In this document: piece after piece, positions 1 through 10,409 of the stretch | How positions within the stretch are numbered: the first letter of the stretch is position 1 | How the letters are laid out: the number at the start of each line of letters is the position of its first letter | Source of the DNA: Carex sylvatica | Lineage: Eukaryota > Streptophyta > Magnoliopsida > Poales > Cyperaceae | NCBI GenBank assembly: GCA_964058845.1 | Contig: CAXKVR010000729.1 | Location: forward strand, 1-29,620 | Reading direction: 5' to 3' | Length of the DNA: 29,620 nt | The notes under the pieces: generated by a model | Databases searched by the model: none | What the model was told of the DNA's origin: nothing | Seen by the model: only the letters and a program-made list of their open reading frames with translations | Translations under genes and position numbers: made by a program

Positions 1-174
1 TATCTCATCTTATATGAGAAATAAATTTATTTAATTTTATTTGAAGCACATGAGATCCTAGAAGAATTTACTTAACGTAATATTGCTTGCAATTGTCATA
101 CAAATGAGATCCGTTGTATATTGAGTTAAAAAAATTTATTTTTATCCTCTTGACATACACATGAAATCTCTACA
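1..174 (+). repeat. 3' end of the copia 5' LTR
   Basis: Aligns without gaps to 7308-7481, the last 174 bases of the 3' LTR, with about 15 mismatches; five of these cluster at 131-137. It ends in CTACA directly before the primer binding site. The rest of this LTR lies upstream of the window. Confidence 0.93.
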
Positions 175-175
175 G

Positions 176-187
176 TGGTATCAGAGC
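176..187 (+). other. Primer binding site (initiator tRNA-Met)
   Basis: TGGTATCAGAGC, the usual plant copia site complementary to the 3' end of initiator methionine tRNA. It lies one base after the LTR end and sets the start of minus-strand DNA synthesis. The site is intact although the coding part is ruined. Confidence 0.93.
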
Positions 188-2195
188 TTTGAATTATTTT
201 TATGATAATTATACTATTTAATTAGTACTAATTTAATTGCACAAGTGTTTGGTTAACTCTCTCTCAAGTTTCTTGTTCATAGATTTGTTAATTTTTGTTC
301 TTAAGGCATTAAATTATTTTGGTATAGTTTGAATCAAAATATTTTGTAGATCTAAAATTCCTACATTAGTTTATGATATGTAGATGGAGATTCTAAAATA
401 AAACATGGAGTTTAAACCGTTTTATTAAGATAAACAAAAATAACAAAACAAGTACAACGCAGTTTTTTCTGTTTTTGTTCAGATTCAAAATATTATATCT
501 GAAATTTGCCTGAATGGATTTTTGTATGCCACCCATCATTAGAAAGATAATGAAGTCTAGTTTTTGAAAAACTATATTTTCAATACAAAAATATTACGGA
601 TTTTGTGTGAAATTATAAATTACAGAGACAACTACAATCTGTTTTCAGAAATGAAATCTGAGATTGAAATGTAATTTTCTCACGAACTAATAAATAATTT
701 TTTATGTTCTTTATATTCTAGAAAGATTCTTAAGTCTAGTTTTCAAAAATTTATGGTTTGAATTTTAGTTCAAAATACACAATCTTGGGCATAGAAAACA
801 TTGACTGGTGTGCAGCAGATCAAAACTGAAAATTTTATAATTTTTGGTCTTACTATCTTGAAATATTAATTTTTCACAAGGACTATTTTGGAAAATCTAT
901 AATATTAGATCTTATTCAAATTTAGGACAGATTAAGGACGAATTAATTATGAATTAATGACATTAAAGATTTTAATTAGCTATAATGACAATTAAGAATG
1001 AGTTAATGACATTAATGATAATTAATTGATAATAAATGATAATTAATGGCAATCAATAACATTAATGATATTTTTTTGACAATAAATGACATTTAATGAA
1101 TAGATGTTTATTCAATTGAAATCATTTTTTTTATTTAAAATAATTTAGATGAATTAAGAAATTGAGAGATATAGGCTTAACTAAATAAGATTGAATAGTG
1201 CGGTAATATTATACATATGTGCTAACCTTGTTATGCAGGAGGATTGTGGATTTTGTATGGCTCAAGATTTTCAATGCCTTGTGTGTTGTAATGAATGATG
1301 TGTTTGCATGTTTGTAATGCGGCCTAAGGTGCCCATTGAAAATTAATTAGAATAATTAAATTATGGCAAAGATGTTAAATTGTCATTTATGTATTAATTC
1401 ATTCATGGCTTGCATGCCACATAGGATTTAGGATTGGGTAATTCTAAATGTAAAATTTTATTTTATTTTAGAGTAGTTCTAAAGATAGGATGATAAATGG
1501 GTTGATGCTCATAGTTTAGAATAGTATCTTTCATGAAGGTGATTGATAGAGCTACAAGAATGTAAGCGGGAGCCATACAACCCACGAAGCTTGTGAATAT
1601 ATGATATATTTTTTTATGAATAGGATAGGTATTGTTTGTATGAATACATGACCTACCAAAATTATGAAAATTATCATATATTTGCTAAGTCCATGAAAAA
1701 ATTAAGAATGTCTTTCATTCTCATTTTATCCACCTTAAGCGAGTAATTAGGAATAAGCATGAGTGTGATCTTAATTGCTAGAAATTGTGGAACTTACATG
1801 AATTCGTTGTTAGGCCATAAATGAGTGGGAGTTGTGTGAGGCACATCTTCTTATTCATTATGTGAAAATAACTTATTCATGCTTGTTGACCAATAAAATG
1901 AGTTTTCTTATAACAAATCACCAAGATCTAGGCTTGGATTTTGGGAAATATAGTTTTATTAAGAAATTGAATTATTATTTCTTAATGAAAACGACAAGAG
2001 TCATAAAGTTAAGTTTTTACTTAAAGGTTATGATTGGTAAATGATACATACCTGAACAAATATTTTAGATGAGTCTATTTATTTGAAAAGGATCTTGTGT
2101 GACTAACAAAATGGACAAAATTTAATTTTTGTTAGTACAAATTTTATAAATTCATGAACACTGATATATACCCTTAAAATAAAAATTTTGTAGCT
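188..2195 (+). other. Long untranslated leader of the copia element
   Basis: About 2 kb lies between the primer site and the gag ATG, with no credible coding sequence. It is AT-rich. A block at about 945-1100 is built from short repeats of the type taatgacatt and aatgataatta. Two stretches, near 540-590 and 718-765, look like diverged copies of each other (both have agtctagtttt followed by A-rich sequence). A leader this long is known from BARE-1/Angela elements. The small open frame at 1832-2044 shows no recognisable domain. Confidence 0.7.
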
Positions 2196-3061
2196 ATGTC
2201 TACACTTCCAAATTTTCTGCATTCTATGGTCGAAAAAAAAACCCTTGCTAATGATGGGTTAAACTATTATGATTAGATTCTCAAACTGAACATTGTGTTG
2301 CGCTTAGAGAATCTTTTACACATTCTGCAAGGAAATTGCCCAGAAGAAGTAGAGAAAGGCAAGCCAACTGATGAAGAAAAAGATAATCAAAAGAATTGAA
2401 ATGATCAGCAGCGAACTGTGCAGACACTGATCTTGGCCAGTGTTGGCGATCAGTTGCAAAGAAAGTTCCTTGACACTCCAGCCAAGAAAATTGTGGTACA
2501 ACTGGAGAGGATGTTCACTGATAGTGCTCGCAAGGAGCGCTATAAGACCACCATCGCACTCACAAGGTGCAAGATGATGGAGGGTGAATCTGTCTCAGTG
2601 CACTTTCTCAAAGTGCAAGGTTATCTGGAGAAGTTGGAGAAATTAAAGTCTCTAATACCTGAGAACATTGCTGAGGATATCATTATGGGATCGCTTTCAT
2701 ACTCTTGCAAGGATTTCATCATGCATTATCACATGTGTGAAAAGAATATGACAATGAATGAGATCCATAATGCCCTCAAAACTGCTGAAGTTGACATGGA
2801 AAAGACAAATGATAAATCTGTCCTTGTCATTACGCCAAATAGCAAGAAGATTGCCAAGAATAAAGGCAAGGCAAAGAGCAAGACAAGTAAGGCGTATTCC
2901 TCATTCAAAGGCAAAAGTGGAGGAGCTCAAGCGAGCACCTCTAAGGAAAGCAAGGTTAAGAACTCTTCTAGTTCCAACACTGAATGCTTCTATTGCATGA
3001 AAAGGGACATTTCAAAATGAATTGCATCAAGTACAGGCGTGATTTGGATGAAGACAAGATT
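2196..3061 (+). pseudogene. gag: copia gag (capsid and zinc-knuckle) pseudogene
   Basis: The frame starts at ATG 2196 and continues in the same phase to 3020, interrupted by TAG at 2274-2276 and TGA at 2397-2399. The best-preserved part, about 2418-2990, shows the copia gag-polyprotein pattern (for example a block around LERMFTDSARKERY and MMEGESVSVHFL), followed by a lysine- and serine-rich stretch. Near 2982-3024 a CCHC zinc knuckle can be read as CFYC followed by GHFKMNC, but only by changing frame in the run atgaaaaggg, so a one-base indel breaks it. Gag would form the virus-like particle and package RNA. This copy cannot make a full protein. Confidence 0.88.
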
Positions 3062-3131
3062 GAACATAAGCACCCTAAAGGTACACTTGTTATTGAATTT
3101 AAATTTAGCCACAACTATCCAAGATTAGATA

Positions 3132-3674
3132 ATGGATACTGAATCATATGCTAACTTAGTTTCTAATGTGCAGGCACTAAGGGATATGAGACCTCTCTCG
3201 AAAGGAGAGGTGGTATTGAAGGTCAAAAATGGTGCAAGTGTTTCTGCGATCACTGTAGACACTTTTGATCTTCATTTATCTAGTGGTTTTTATTTAAGTT
3301 TAAAGGATGTTTATCATGTTCCTTCATTACTTAGAAACATTATATCTGTATCATGTTTGGATGCAGAAGGTTTTTGTTTTGTAATAAATAACTCTCGTAT
3401 GGTTATTGAGAAGAATGATTTATTTTGTGCAAATGCTTTCATTTCAAATGGATTATATTTGCTTGATTTAGATGATGATAAACATATGTTGAATATCAGT
3501 AACAAGAGACTCAAGATGTCTCAAATGAATGAGACACTCTTGTGGCACTATCGCCTTGGTCACATAAACGAGAAATGCATAAAGAAATTGCAGCAAGCAA
3601 ATCTTCTAGATTTGCTTGATGGAGAAGCAATTGAAACATGTGAATCTTATTTAACTAGAAAGATGACCAAATAA
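3132..3674 (+). pseudogene. pol: copia protease and integrase zinc domain, degenerate
   Basis: An open stretch of 180 codons. At its start, DTESYANLVSNVQAL aligns with the copia aspartic protease active-site region, where DTG is expected; here the glycine codon is GAA, giving DTE, so the protease should be inactive. The typical copia segment with YHVPSLLRNIISVSCL follows. From about 3535 comes the pre-integrase zinc domain (LWHYRLGH... then CESY). The two histidines and the first cysteine are present, but the second cysteine of the HHCC finger is tyrosine (TAT). The frame ends in TAA at 3672-3674, where integrase would normally continue. Confidence 0.88.
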
Positions 3675-4577
3675 CCATTCAAGAAGAAAGGTGAGAGATC
3701 AAATGGCTTATTGGAATTGATACATTCTAATGTATGTGGTCCAATGGGTACTAGTGCAAGAGAAGGTTATAGGTACTTCATTACCTTCATAGATGATCAC
3801 AGCAGATATATCTATGTGTATCTTATGAAAAACAATAGTGAATCTTTTGAGAAATTCAAAGAATACAAGAATGAAGTAGAGAACCAATTTGACAAGAGAA
3901 TTAAGGCTCTACGAACTGATCGTGGAGGAGAATACTTGAGCAATGAGTTTAACGCATATTTGAAAGAGTGTGACATTATACCACAACTTACTCCACTTGG
4001 GACACCATAGTGGAATGGTATTTCTGAGATGAGAAATCGAACCTTGCTTGATATGGTTCATTTAATGATGTGTAAAACGAAGCTACCTTTATATTTTTGG
4101 GGTCAAGCACTCTAAAATGCAGCTCACACACTAAATAATGTTTCATCTAAATTCGTTGAGAAAACTCCACATGAGTTGTAGATGGGTAAACCACCCAATA
4201 TATCTTTTCTCAAAGTTTGGAATTGTAAAGCATATGTCAAGCGTATGATCTCAACAAAACTTGAATCCAAAGCGGATAAATACTTCTCCATTGGATACCC
4301 AAGAGAAACAAAAGGGTATAGCTTTTGGCACAAGTCAACGAATACTATATTCGTTAAGAAGGATGCAGTATTCTTAGAGGAGTTTCTCGAAAGAATCAAA
4401 AGCAGTGGTAGTAGGGTGACACTTGAGGAAACTCAAGAAGACCTACAAGTGAGTGATCATGAGATGAATGACATTCAAGATAATCACAAAATACCACACG
4501 AAGCTCCTTTAATCAGTGGGAGTACAAGTAGTATTCTTTTAACTCGAATTGAGCATGAATTTATTTTGTAAGAAATT
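3675..4577 (+). pseudogene. pol: copia integrase catalytic core and C-terminal region, degenerate
   Basis: Clear rve-type integrase. The first catalytic aspartate region reads IHSNVCGPM, where copia proteins have D in place of N, so the first acidic residue is lost. The second is present in ALRTDRGGEYLS and the glutamate in NGISEMRNRTLLDM. In-frame stops interrupt it at about 4008 (GTP*WNG), 4112 and 4180. Downstream, GKPPNISFLKVWNC and GYPRETKGYSF match the conserved copia integrase C-terminal region. The enzyme would insert element cDNA into host DNA. It sits between the protease and RT segments, as expected. Confidence 0.9.
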
Positions 4578-5320
4578 GTGAAAGAAGTTCAAGAAGCTCA
4601 AGATGAGTCACAAGAGCTAAAAAGGTCGACAATGGATAGAAGAAGACCTGAATTTTATATGGGTCTTCATGAAGTCTTGGTAATAGATATCGAAGATCCC
4701 TTGACCTATGAAAAAGCAATGAAAAGAAAAAACTTCAAAGCATGGCAAAAAGCCATGGGATCTAAAATATAATCCATGTATAACAACTAAGTATAGAACT
4801 TGGTAGAACTCCCTGAAGGATCGAAAGTCATTCAAAACAAATGGATTTTTAAGAGGAAGATGGACATGAATGGTAACTTGACAACGTATAAGGCAAGAAT
4901 TGTAGCAAAAAGTTTTACTCAAATTCAAGGAATTGACTATGATGAAACTTTTTCACCAGTTGCCATGTTTAAATCTATTCAGATAATGCTAGCTATTGCC
5001 ACATTTCATGATTATGAAACATGGCAGTTTTATGTTAAAACAACTTTTCTAAATGGAAAAATGAATGAGTAAGTGTACATAGTACAACCTCAAGGTTTTG
5101 AAGATCCAAAAAATAGTAGCAAAGTATGCAAACTTCAGAGAGCCATTTATGGCATGAAGCAAGCATTAAGGAGTTGGAACAGCTTTGATGAAGATGTTAA
5201 AATCCTTAAATTAATTCAAAGTAAGGAAGAACATTGTGTTCATTGGCCTAAGTCAAAATGTGTATATTGACAAAATCTTGGAAATGTTCCATATGAAAAA
5301 GTCCAAGAAAGGAAATGTAC
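4578..5320 (+). pseudogene. pol: copia reverse transcriptase, internally deleted
   Basis: Conserved copia RT blocks are easy to see: NKWIFKRKMDMNGN, YKARIVAKSFTQIQGIDYDE, FSPVAMFKSI, and PQGFEDPKNSSKVCKLQRAIYGMKQA. Stops fall at about 4770-4790 and 5070. After SWNSFDEDVKI the text jumps from KEEHCV to a segment reading VYIDKILEMFHMKKS, which normally lies much further downstream. The part that carries the catalytic YVDD motif is therefore missing. RT would copy element RNA to cDNA; this copy cannot. The deletion is internal, not caused by the window edge. Confidence 0.9.
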
Positions 5321-5667
5321 CAATGAGTGTGTCTGTATGCGTCATCAAACTTCACCTGGTCCTGATCATTGGACTGCTGTCAAGAATATTCTTAGGTACC
5401 TGAAAAGAACTAAGAATAAGTTTCTTGTCTATGGTGATCAAAGAGAGCTCATTGTAAAATGATACACTGATGTTAATTCAATGACATACCTAGACGACAG
5501 AAGAAAATAAAATTTCATTATTATGGGTAGACACTAACAGTAACACAGCTGATCCTTTCACAAAACTCTTATCGCAAGCCAAAAGTGAAATTCATTTCGA
5601 GTCCATGAGTTTACAAGAACATGGAGATTGGTTTGAAGACTACTATAAGAGACTTCCAGATTTATAA
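5321..5667 (+). pseudogene. pol: copia RNase H remnant
   Basis: Fragments of the RT-RNase H connection and RNase H are readable: HWTAVKNILRYLKRTKNKFLVYG, then YTDVNS around the first catalytic aspartate, just after an in-frame TGA. The middle of RNase H, including the usual TEAEY glutamate block, is gone. The C-terminal TADPFTKLLSQ segment and the final EHGDWF region are present. The order fits a copia pol, and the losses are internal deletions. Confidence 0.85.
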
Positions 5668-5705
5668 TTTATGCATGAGTTATGCATGTGTATGAAACTT
5701 TAAAA

Positions 5706-5718
5706 ACAAGTGGGAGAT
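5706..5718 (+). other. Polypurine tract of the copia element
   Basis: aagtgggagat-type purine-rich sequence directly before the TG that opens the 3' LTR at 5719. It primes plus-strand DNA synthesis. Form and position are standard for plant copia elements. Confidence 0.85.
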
Positions 5719-7481
5719 TGAAAGATATGAGTTTTGAAAGTTATCATTTTTTGTAATGATTTATATATTGTTCATGATTTTGAATATTATTATTATGTAT
5801 TCTTGTTCCTTGAGATTTATATATTATATGTTTGAAAGTATTGAAGAAGATGCTCTTGGTCTTGAATCATAGAACTCCTAAGATGAGAAATATTTAATCA
5901 CTAAATAAGTTCACAATCGCGGTAATTAAGTAGGGACATTAATTACCGAAGAAAGATTGTCATGTTGATTAAAAGCACATTGTAATTCTATAAATATTGA
6001 TAAGGGATTATCATTTAATGACATGAATATATAAAATGTGTATTTTATATATTGAACATGACCTAAATGAATGGAACATTATATAGATTGTGTTTTATGT
6101 CATTAATATTTTTATTGTGTCTTTAGAATCTTAGATATGAGATGTGTAGATTTTTCACATGAGAAGTATATAATGTGATTGCTATTTAAATACTATCTTG
6201 TGATAGAAATAAAATAGTAGTTCATTGTGTACAACTTGTGCGGGAGAAATCTATATGTTAATATTATCATTTGTCCTTCAATTTGAGTTATGATATTACT
6301 GGACCCCTTGGTAAAGTGGAATTATATCGCATGCAATATAATTGATGTAGTTATAATTATAATTCACTTGAGAGACCAAGAAAATGAATATGATGTAAAA
6401 ATGACACAATCTTATTTTGCATATTATTTATAATATCATGTAACAATGATAGACACAAAATTAGTCGATTGAGTAAATAATTACTATGTCGTTTGGATAA
6501 CTATAATGTAATGATAGAATCTCTTATAGTCAATAATATAAAGTTTATATTATTGTCATGATGACATAGATCATCTATACGGTCACACCAACTGAAGAGA
6601 AACAACAAGTATTTTACATTTTATAGTGATGTATAAGATAAAATACATGAGATGAAATGCTAAAATAAAATGTCATAATATGATATGCTTAGACCATAAA
6701 TAAATTTATGAAGTTAATTTATGAAGTTATGCAAATATTATTTAGTATAATGTTTGAATGCATTATAAGAATAATAGAGACATTGTATAATAGAATAATA
6801 TGACTAATATTATTTGTTCATAAATTAATTTATTAAACCAATCACAAGATGAGATTAAAGAGAGCATAATATGACAAAACAAGGCTAGTGGCATATGTGT
6901 AATTAATTTAAATATTACACAAATGGATGCCCTAGCCCTTGCCTATTTAAGGAGGTATAATTGAGAAAAATTAATACTAATTTTCTACCATATACCCTAG
7001 CCAAGATCCTCTCCTTGAACAGCCACATTTTTTCTCTTTCTCATTGGCCGAAAATAGAAAGGTCTCTCATTGGCCAAACTTTGTGGGGATTGCTCCAAGG
7101 CCAAAATTCTATCATCTCTTCTTGCTAGGTAGTTGGATCTAAGCTTTGAACTTCACATCCATCTATCTAAGAGGTGTGTTAGTTCGTTGTTTAGGTTCAA
7201 GGTGAACCAAGAGGTGCTTCCAAGAGAACGGCGGTTCCAAGAGATCTAGAAAGGAAATCGACTTCGCTCTAACAAGATATTTGATAATCTCTTTAGGTAT
7301 AAATTCTTATCTCATCTTATGTGAGAAATAAATTTATTTAATTTTATTTGAAGCATATGAAATGCTAGAAGAATTTATTTAACGTAATATTTCTTGCAAT
7401 TGTCATACAAATGAGATCTGTTGTGTATTGAGTTAAATTTTTTGATTTTTATCCTTTTGACATACACATGAAATCACTACA
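5719..7481 (+). repeat. copia 3' LTR, complete
   Basis: Begins with TGAAAGATAT after the polypurine tract and ends in CTACA, giving TG...CA ends and 1763 bp. The last 174 bp match the 5' LTR fragment at the window start. A TATA-like box, CTATTTAA, lies at 6943-6950, so U3 is about 1.25 kb and transcription should start near 6975. The R/U5 part holds a pyrimidine-rich stretch near 7020-7050. No open frame of note. Confidence 0.92.
6943..6950 (+). promoter_or_regulatory. TATA-like box of the copia LTR promoter
   Basis: CTATTTAA followed by GGAGGTATAA, in the place where plant copia LTRs carry their core promoter (end of U3). No evidence of activity can be read from sequence. Confidence 0.6.
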
Positions 7482-7499
7482 CGAACACGGGTACAATGA

Positions 7500-8448
7500 C
7501 TTCCTAGAAGTATCAGGGTAACATAGGTATATAGTTATCTAAATGCCATAAGTCAGACACAGTTATGCAATCAAAAGTCAAACCATTCTAATTAGCAATC
7601 CATGACCAAATAGCATAAGCATAGGGGCAGTTAACAAATAAATGATCTATGGTTTCAAGTTGACCACAAAATGGACAGCTAAGATCTCTAGTCCAACCCT
7701 TTAGAGCTAAATTTGATTTTGTCAGTACTTTATCTTGCCTAAGTAACCAGGTAAATATTTTAAGTAAAACTTTGAATTGCCATGTAACTTCAAATTCTTT
7801 ATTTGGGTAACCTCCATAATTGAGCCAAGAGTATAAGGAATGTACAGTAAATGAACCATGAGATGTCCATCTCCATTTTACCAGGTCTAGGGGATTTGAA
7901 AATAAAGGTAATGGTGGGGGTTTGTATGCAATTAAATAATGCAGATCATGTAATTCATTAAGAATTATACTAGCCAGTTGTCTGGAAAAATGTAAAGACA
8001 TGGAGTGGGTGGAATTTATGAAAACTTGAGAGACTGTTGTATTAGAATTTGATAAAATGACAAAAGATTTGAAATATACATTATAATGCACAAGGTCCAC
8101 ACCATCTATCTAACTAAAAATAGGTATTAGTATTATTTCATACAACTCTATTAAGTCCTAAATTGTAAATGTTTATATATGAAAAAATACCAATCCAGAA
8201 GGGAGGTCTTCAATTTGCTAATCCTGAGGAACTATATTTATCTATTAAAAGATCTTTCAATTTGTCATGTATTGTGGAATCCTTAAATCTAAACCACCAT
8301 TTTCCTAAGAGAGAGATATTCATAGATTCTAATTTCAAAACCCCAAGACCACCTTGGTCCTTTGGTTGGCATACAATTTCCTAAGAAATTAAATGATATT
8401 TTTTGGAGGTGGTGGAGCAACCATTCCACAAGAATCTCTTTCTAATGC
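7500..8448 (-). pseudogene. LINE (non-LTR retrotransposon) ORF2, C-terminal fragment
   Basis: Read on the minus strand from about 8448 downward. First comes RKRFLWNG, then EIVCQPKDQGGLGVL and MNISLLGKWWFRF, the conserved segment that follows the RT domain of plant LINE ORF2 proteins. An expected tryptophan just before EIVCQ is TAG. After a frame change near 8100-8220, an open run at 8100-7588 carries a zf-RVT zinc-binding domain: WRWTSHGSFTVHSLYSWL, then WLLRQDKVLTKSNLALKGW and CPFCGQLETIDHLF with NCPYAYAIWSW. One further in-frame stop (7585-7587) precedes a continuation to about 7523. The fragment is cut by the copia 3' LTR on one side and by MITE sequence on the other. Confidence 0.88.
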
Positions 8449-8449
8449 G

Positions 8450-8564
8450 ATTAATATGGAGAACATATTGAGCGCTTCAGATCAATCATTTGGACATTGA
8501 AAATACAAAAATAACTTATAAGCATATGCTCTCATATGCTTATGGAAGTAGAGTAGTCAACCTC
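8450..8564. mobile_element. Truncated right arm of a D-family MITE
   Basis: From ttaatatggagaac onward the sequence follows the right arm of the element at 14450-14838, including catttggacattg and a tataagcatatg block, and ends at gtagtcaacctc (compare gtagccagccccctc). Only one arm is present. It abuts the LINE fragment on the left and a (TA)n run on the right. Confidence 0.65.
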
Positions 8565-8580
8565 AAATATATATATATAT

Positions 8581-8780
8581 AGTGGCTAATGTGCATTCAT
8601 ATGCATATGGCTCGATATGCATACGGTCCAAATTTGAAATTTCAAAATCCAAAATGTCGATCCGAACCATTCATCTTGTTCTCCATATTAATATCTTCTT
8701 GGAGACCAAATTTTACATTTTTCTAAATTTATTTACTATTTATTAAGTATTTTACAAAATTATTGATCCAACGGTGGCTG

Positions 8781-8784
<4 letters not shown>
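8581..8784. mobile_element. Single left arm of a B-family foldback MITE
   Basis: Starts gtggctaatgtgcattc after (TA)n and matches the left arm of the complete B element at 9911-10330 as far as the central ccaacggtggctgctgat, then runs straight into another (TA)n tract. The right arm is missing, so the hairpin was cut at its loop. Confidence 0.75.
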
Positions 8785-8817
<33 letters not shown>

Positions 8818-8822
<5 letters not shown>

Positions 8823-9239
8823 TAGGCTAATATACAATCGATTGTTCCTAGCCTCCCGTGCAACCAAGTCGTTTTCCGATTTTTAAAGTCCAAATGATCG
8901 ATCCAAACCGTTAGATGTCATCTCCATATTAAAATGTGCTAGGAGACCAAATTTTACATTTTTTGGAATTTTTTTACTATTTATTAAGCCACTTTGAAAA
9001 TTGCTGATCCAACGGTGGCTTACCAAACAGTAAAAACCAGAAGCTACCGTTGGATCAGCGATTTTCAAAGTGGCTTAATAAATAGTAAACAAATTTCAAA
9101 AAATGTAAAATTTGGTCTCCTAGCACATTTTAATATGGAGATGACATCTAACGGTTTGGATCGATCATTTGGACTTTAAAAATCAGAAAACGACTTGGTT
9201 GCACGGGAGGCTAGGAACAATCGATTGTATATTAGCCTA

Positions 9240-9244
<5 letters not shown>
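8818..9244. mobile_element. A-family foldback MITE, copy 1
   Basis: A 427-bp element whose halves are inverted copies of each other: the left end agagataggctaat pairs with the right end attagcctatctct. Each arm is about 200 bp, meeting at a short loop near 9020-9045. Outer part: aatcgattgttcctagcctc. Inner part: a block containing gaccaaattttacattttt and tactatttattaag, then ccaacggtggct. Flanked by (TA)n on the left and (CT)n(TA)n on the right; any TA target duplication is hidden in the microsatellite. No transposase. Short frames inside are chance products of the arms. Confidence 0.85.
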
Positions 9245-9273
<29 letters not shown>

Positions 9274-9280
9274 AAGAGAG

Positions 9281-9873
9281 AGAGATATAGGCTAATAAAC
9301 AATCGATTGTTCCTAGCCTCCCATGCAACCAAGTCGTTTTCTAATTTTTAAAGTCCAAATGATCGATCTAAATCATTAAATGTGATCTCCATATTAAAAT
9401 GTGCTAGGAGACCAAATTTTATATTTTTTGAATTTTTTTACTATTTATTAAGGAGTTTGGCTAGTATAACATTAGTGTCATTTTAACCTATATAACATCA
9501 ACTCTAAAACCTATCAAATCGACTTCAAACGGTAAATCCAAACCGTTCAAACCGATCTACTTCATTAGTTGTGCGTTTATATGCAAAATTTATATTTTTT
9601 GGATTTCTTTTACTATTTATTAAGCCACTTTGAAAATCACTGATCCAACGGTAGCTTCTAATTTTACTGTTTGGTTAAGCCACCGTTGGATTAGCGATTT
9701 TCAAAGTGGCTTAATAAATAGTAAAAAAAATCCAAAAAATATAAATTTTGGTCTCCTAGCACATTTTAATATAGAGATCACATCTAATGGTTTGGATCAA
9801 TTATTTGGACTTTAAAAATTAAAAAACAACTTAGTTGCATGGGAGGCTAGGAATAATCGATTGTTTATTAGCC

Positions 9874-9876
<3 letters not shown>
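9281..9876. mobile_element. A-family foldback MITE, copy 2, with a foreign arm segment
   Basis: Same ends as A copy 1 (tataggctaataaac / gtttattagcctata). Its left arm carries 172 extra bases at 9453-9624, bounded by the direct repeat tactatttattaag at 9439-9452 and 9611-9624. The extra segment begins gagtttggctagtataac and has the build of the left arm of another MITE family, ending in the same inner module. The right arm (about 9660-9876) is an ordinary A arm. Confidence 0.85.
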
Positions 9877-9910
<34 letters not shown>

Positions 9911-9915
<5 letters not shown>

Positions 9916-10325
9916 CTAATGTGCATTCGAATGTATGGGTCAAAATACATACAGTCCAAATTTGACTTTTCAAAATTCAAACGGTCGATCCGAATCGTTC
10001 ATCTTGTTTTCCATATTAATATGTGCTTGGAGACCAAATTTTACATTTTTCTGAATTTGTTTACTATTTATTAAGTATTTTACAAAATTAATGATCCAAC
10101 GGTGGCTGCTGATTTTACTGTTTTGTTAAGCCACCGTTGGATCAACAATTTTGTAAAATACTTAATAAATAGTAAAAAAATTCAGAAAAATATAAAATAT
10201 GGTCTCCAAGCACATATTAATATGGAGAACAAGATGAACGATTTGGATCGACCGTTTGGATTTTGAAAAGTCGAATTTGGACCGTATGTATTTCGGCCCA
10301 TATACATTCGAATGCACATTAGTCA

Positions 10326-10330
<5 letters not shown>
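9911..10330. mobile_element. B-family foldback MITE, complete
   Basis: Left end gagactaatgtgcattcga pairs with right end tcgaatgcacattagtcac. Arms are about 200 bp, with a loop around ttttactgttttg near 10115-10130. The outer part differs from family A; the inner part (gaccaaattttacattttt, tactatttattaag, ccaacggtggct) is shared. Flanked by (TA)n(GA)n and (CT)n(TA)n. Non-coding. Confidence 0.85.

Positions 10331-10402
<72 letters not shown>
10325..10402. repeat. Compound (CT)n(TA)n(GA)n microsatellite
   Basis: The longest of several compound microsatellites that separate the MITEs; others are at about 8570-8581, 8784-8820, 9241-9288, 9874-9915, 10825-10845, 11251-11275, 11678-11698, 11730-11756 and 14838-14866. 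The GA and CT parts lie in mirror order next to the termini, so they may belong to the element ends. Confidence 0.8.

Positions 10403-10409
<7 letters not shown>

Larger units (their letters stand above)
1..7481 (+). mobile_element. Ty1/copia LTR retrotransposon, degenerate, 5' LTR incomplete
   Basis: Seen: an LTR end at 1-174, a tRNA-Met primer binding site, degenerate gag and pol, a polypurine tract and a full 3' LTR at 5719-7481. Domain order gag-protease-integrase-RT-RNase H is diagnostic of Ty1/copia. With a 1763-bp LTR and an interior of 5544 bp, the whole element would be about 9.07 kb. Long LTRs plus a leader of about 2 kb fit the Angela/BARE lineage (inference from architecture and the look of the domains). 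The 174 comparable LTR positions differ at about 15 sites by hand count, so the insertion is old. The pol carries stops, frameshifts, lost catalytic residues and deletions, so it cannot move by itself. The target duplication cannot be checked because the 5' LTR start lies outside the window; the first five bases after the 3' LTR are cgaac. Confidence 0.95.

Noticed and set aside
1832..2044. Plus-strand open frame of 70 codons in the copia leader
   Set aside because: No domain and no similarity to copia proteins; AT-rich leader sequence.
4617..4928. Minus-strand open frame of 103 codons
   Set aside because: Antisense to the copia reverse transcriptase N-terminal part.
8169..8384. Plus-strand open frame of 71 codons
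   Set aside because: It is the antisense shadow of the LINE segment, whose minus-strand reading matches conserved ORF2 motifs.
9653..10145. Regular spacing of ccaacggt/accgttgg words that might look like a CRISPR or satellite array
   Set aside because: They are the paired loop-proximal parts of separate foldback elements, not a direct-repeat array with unique spacers.
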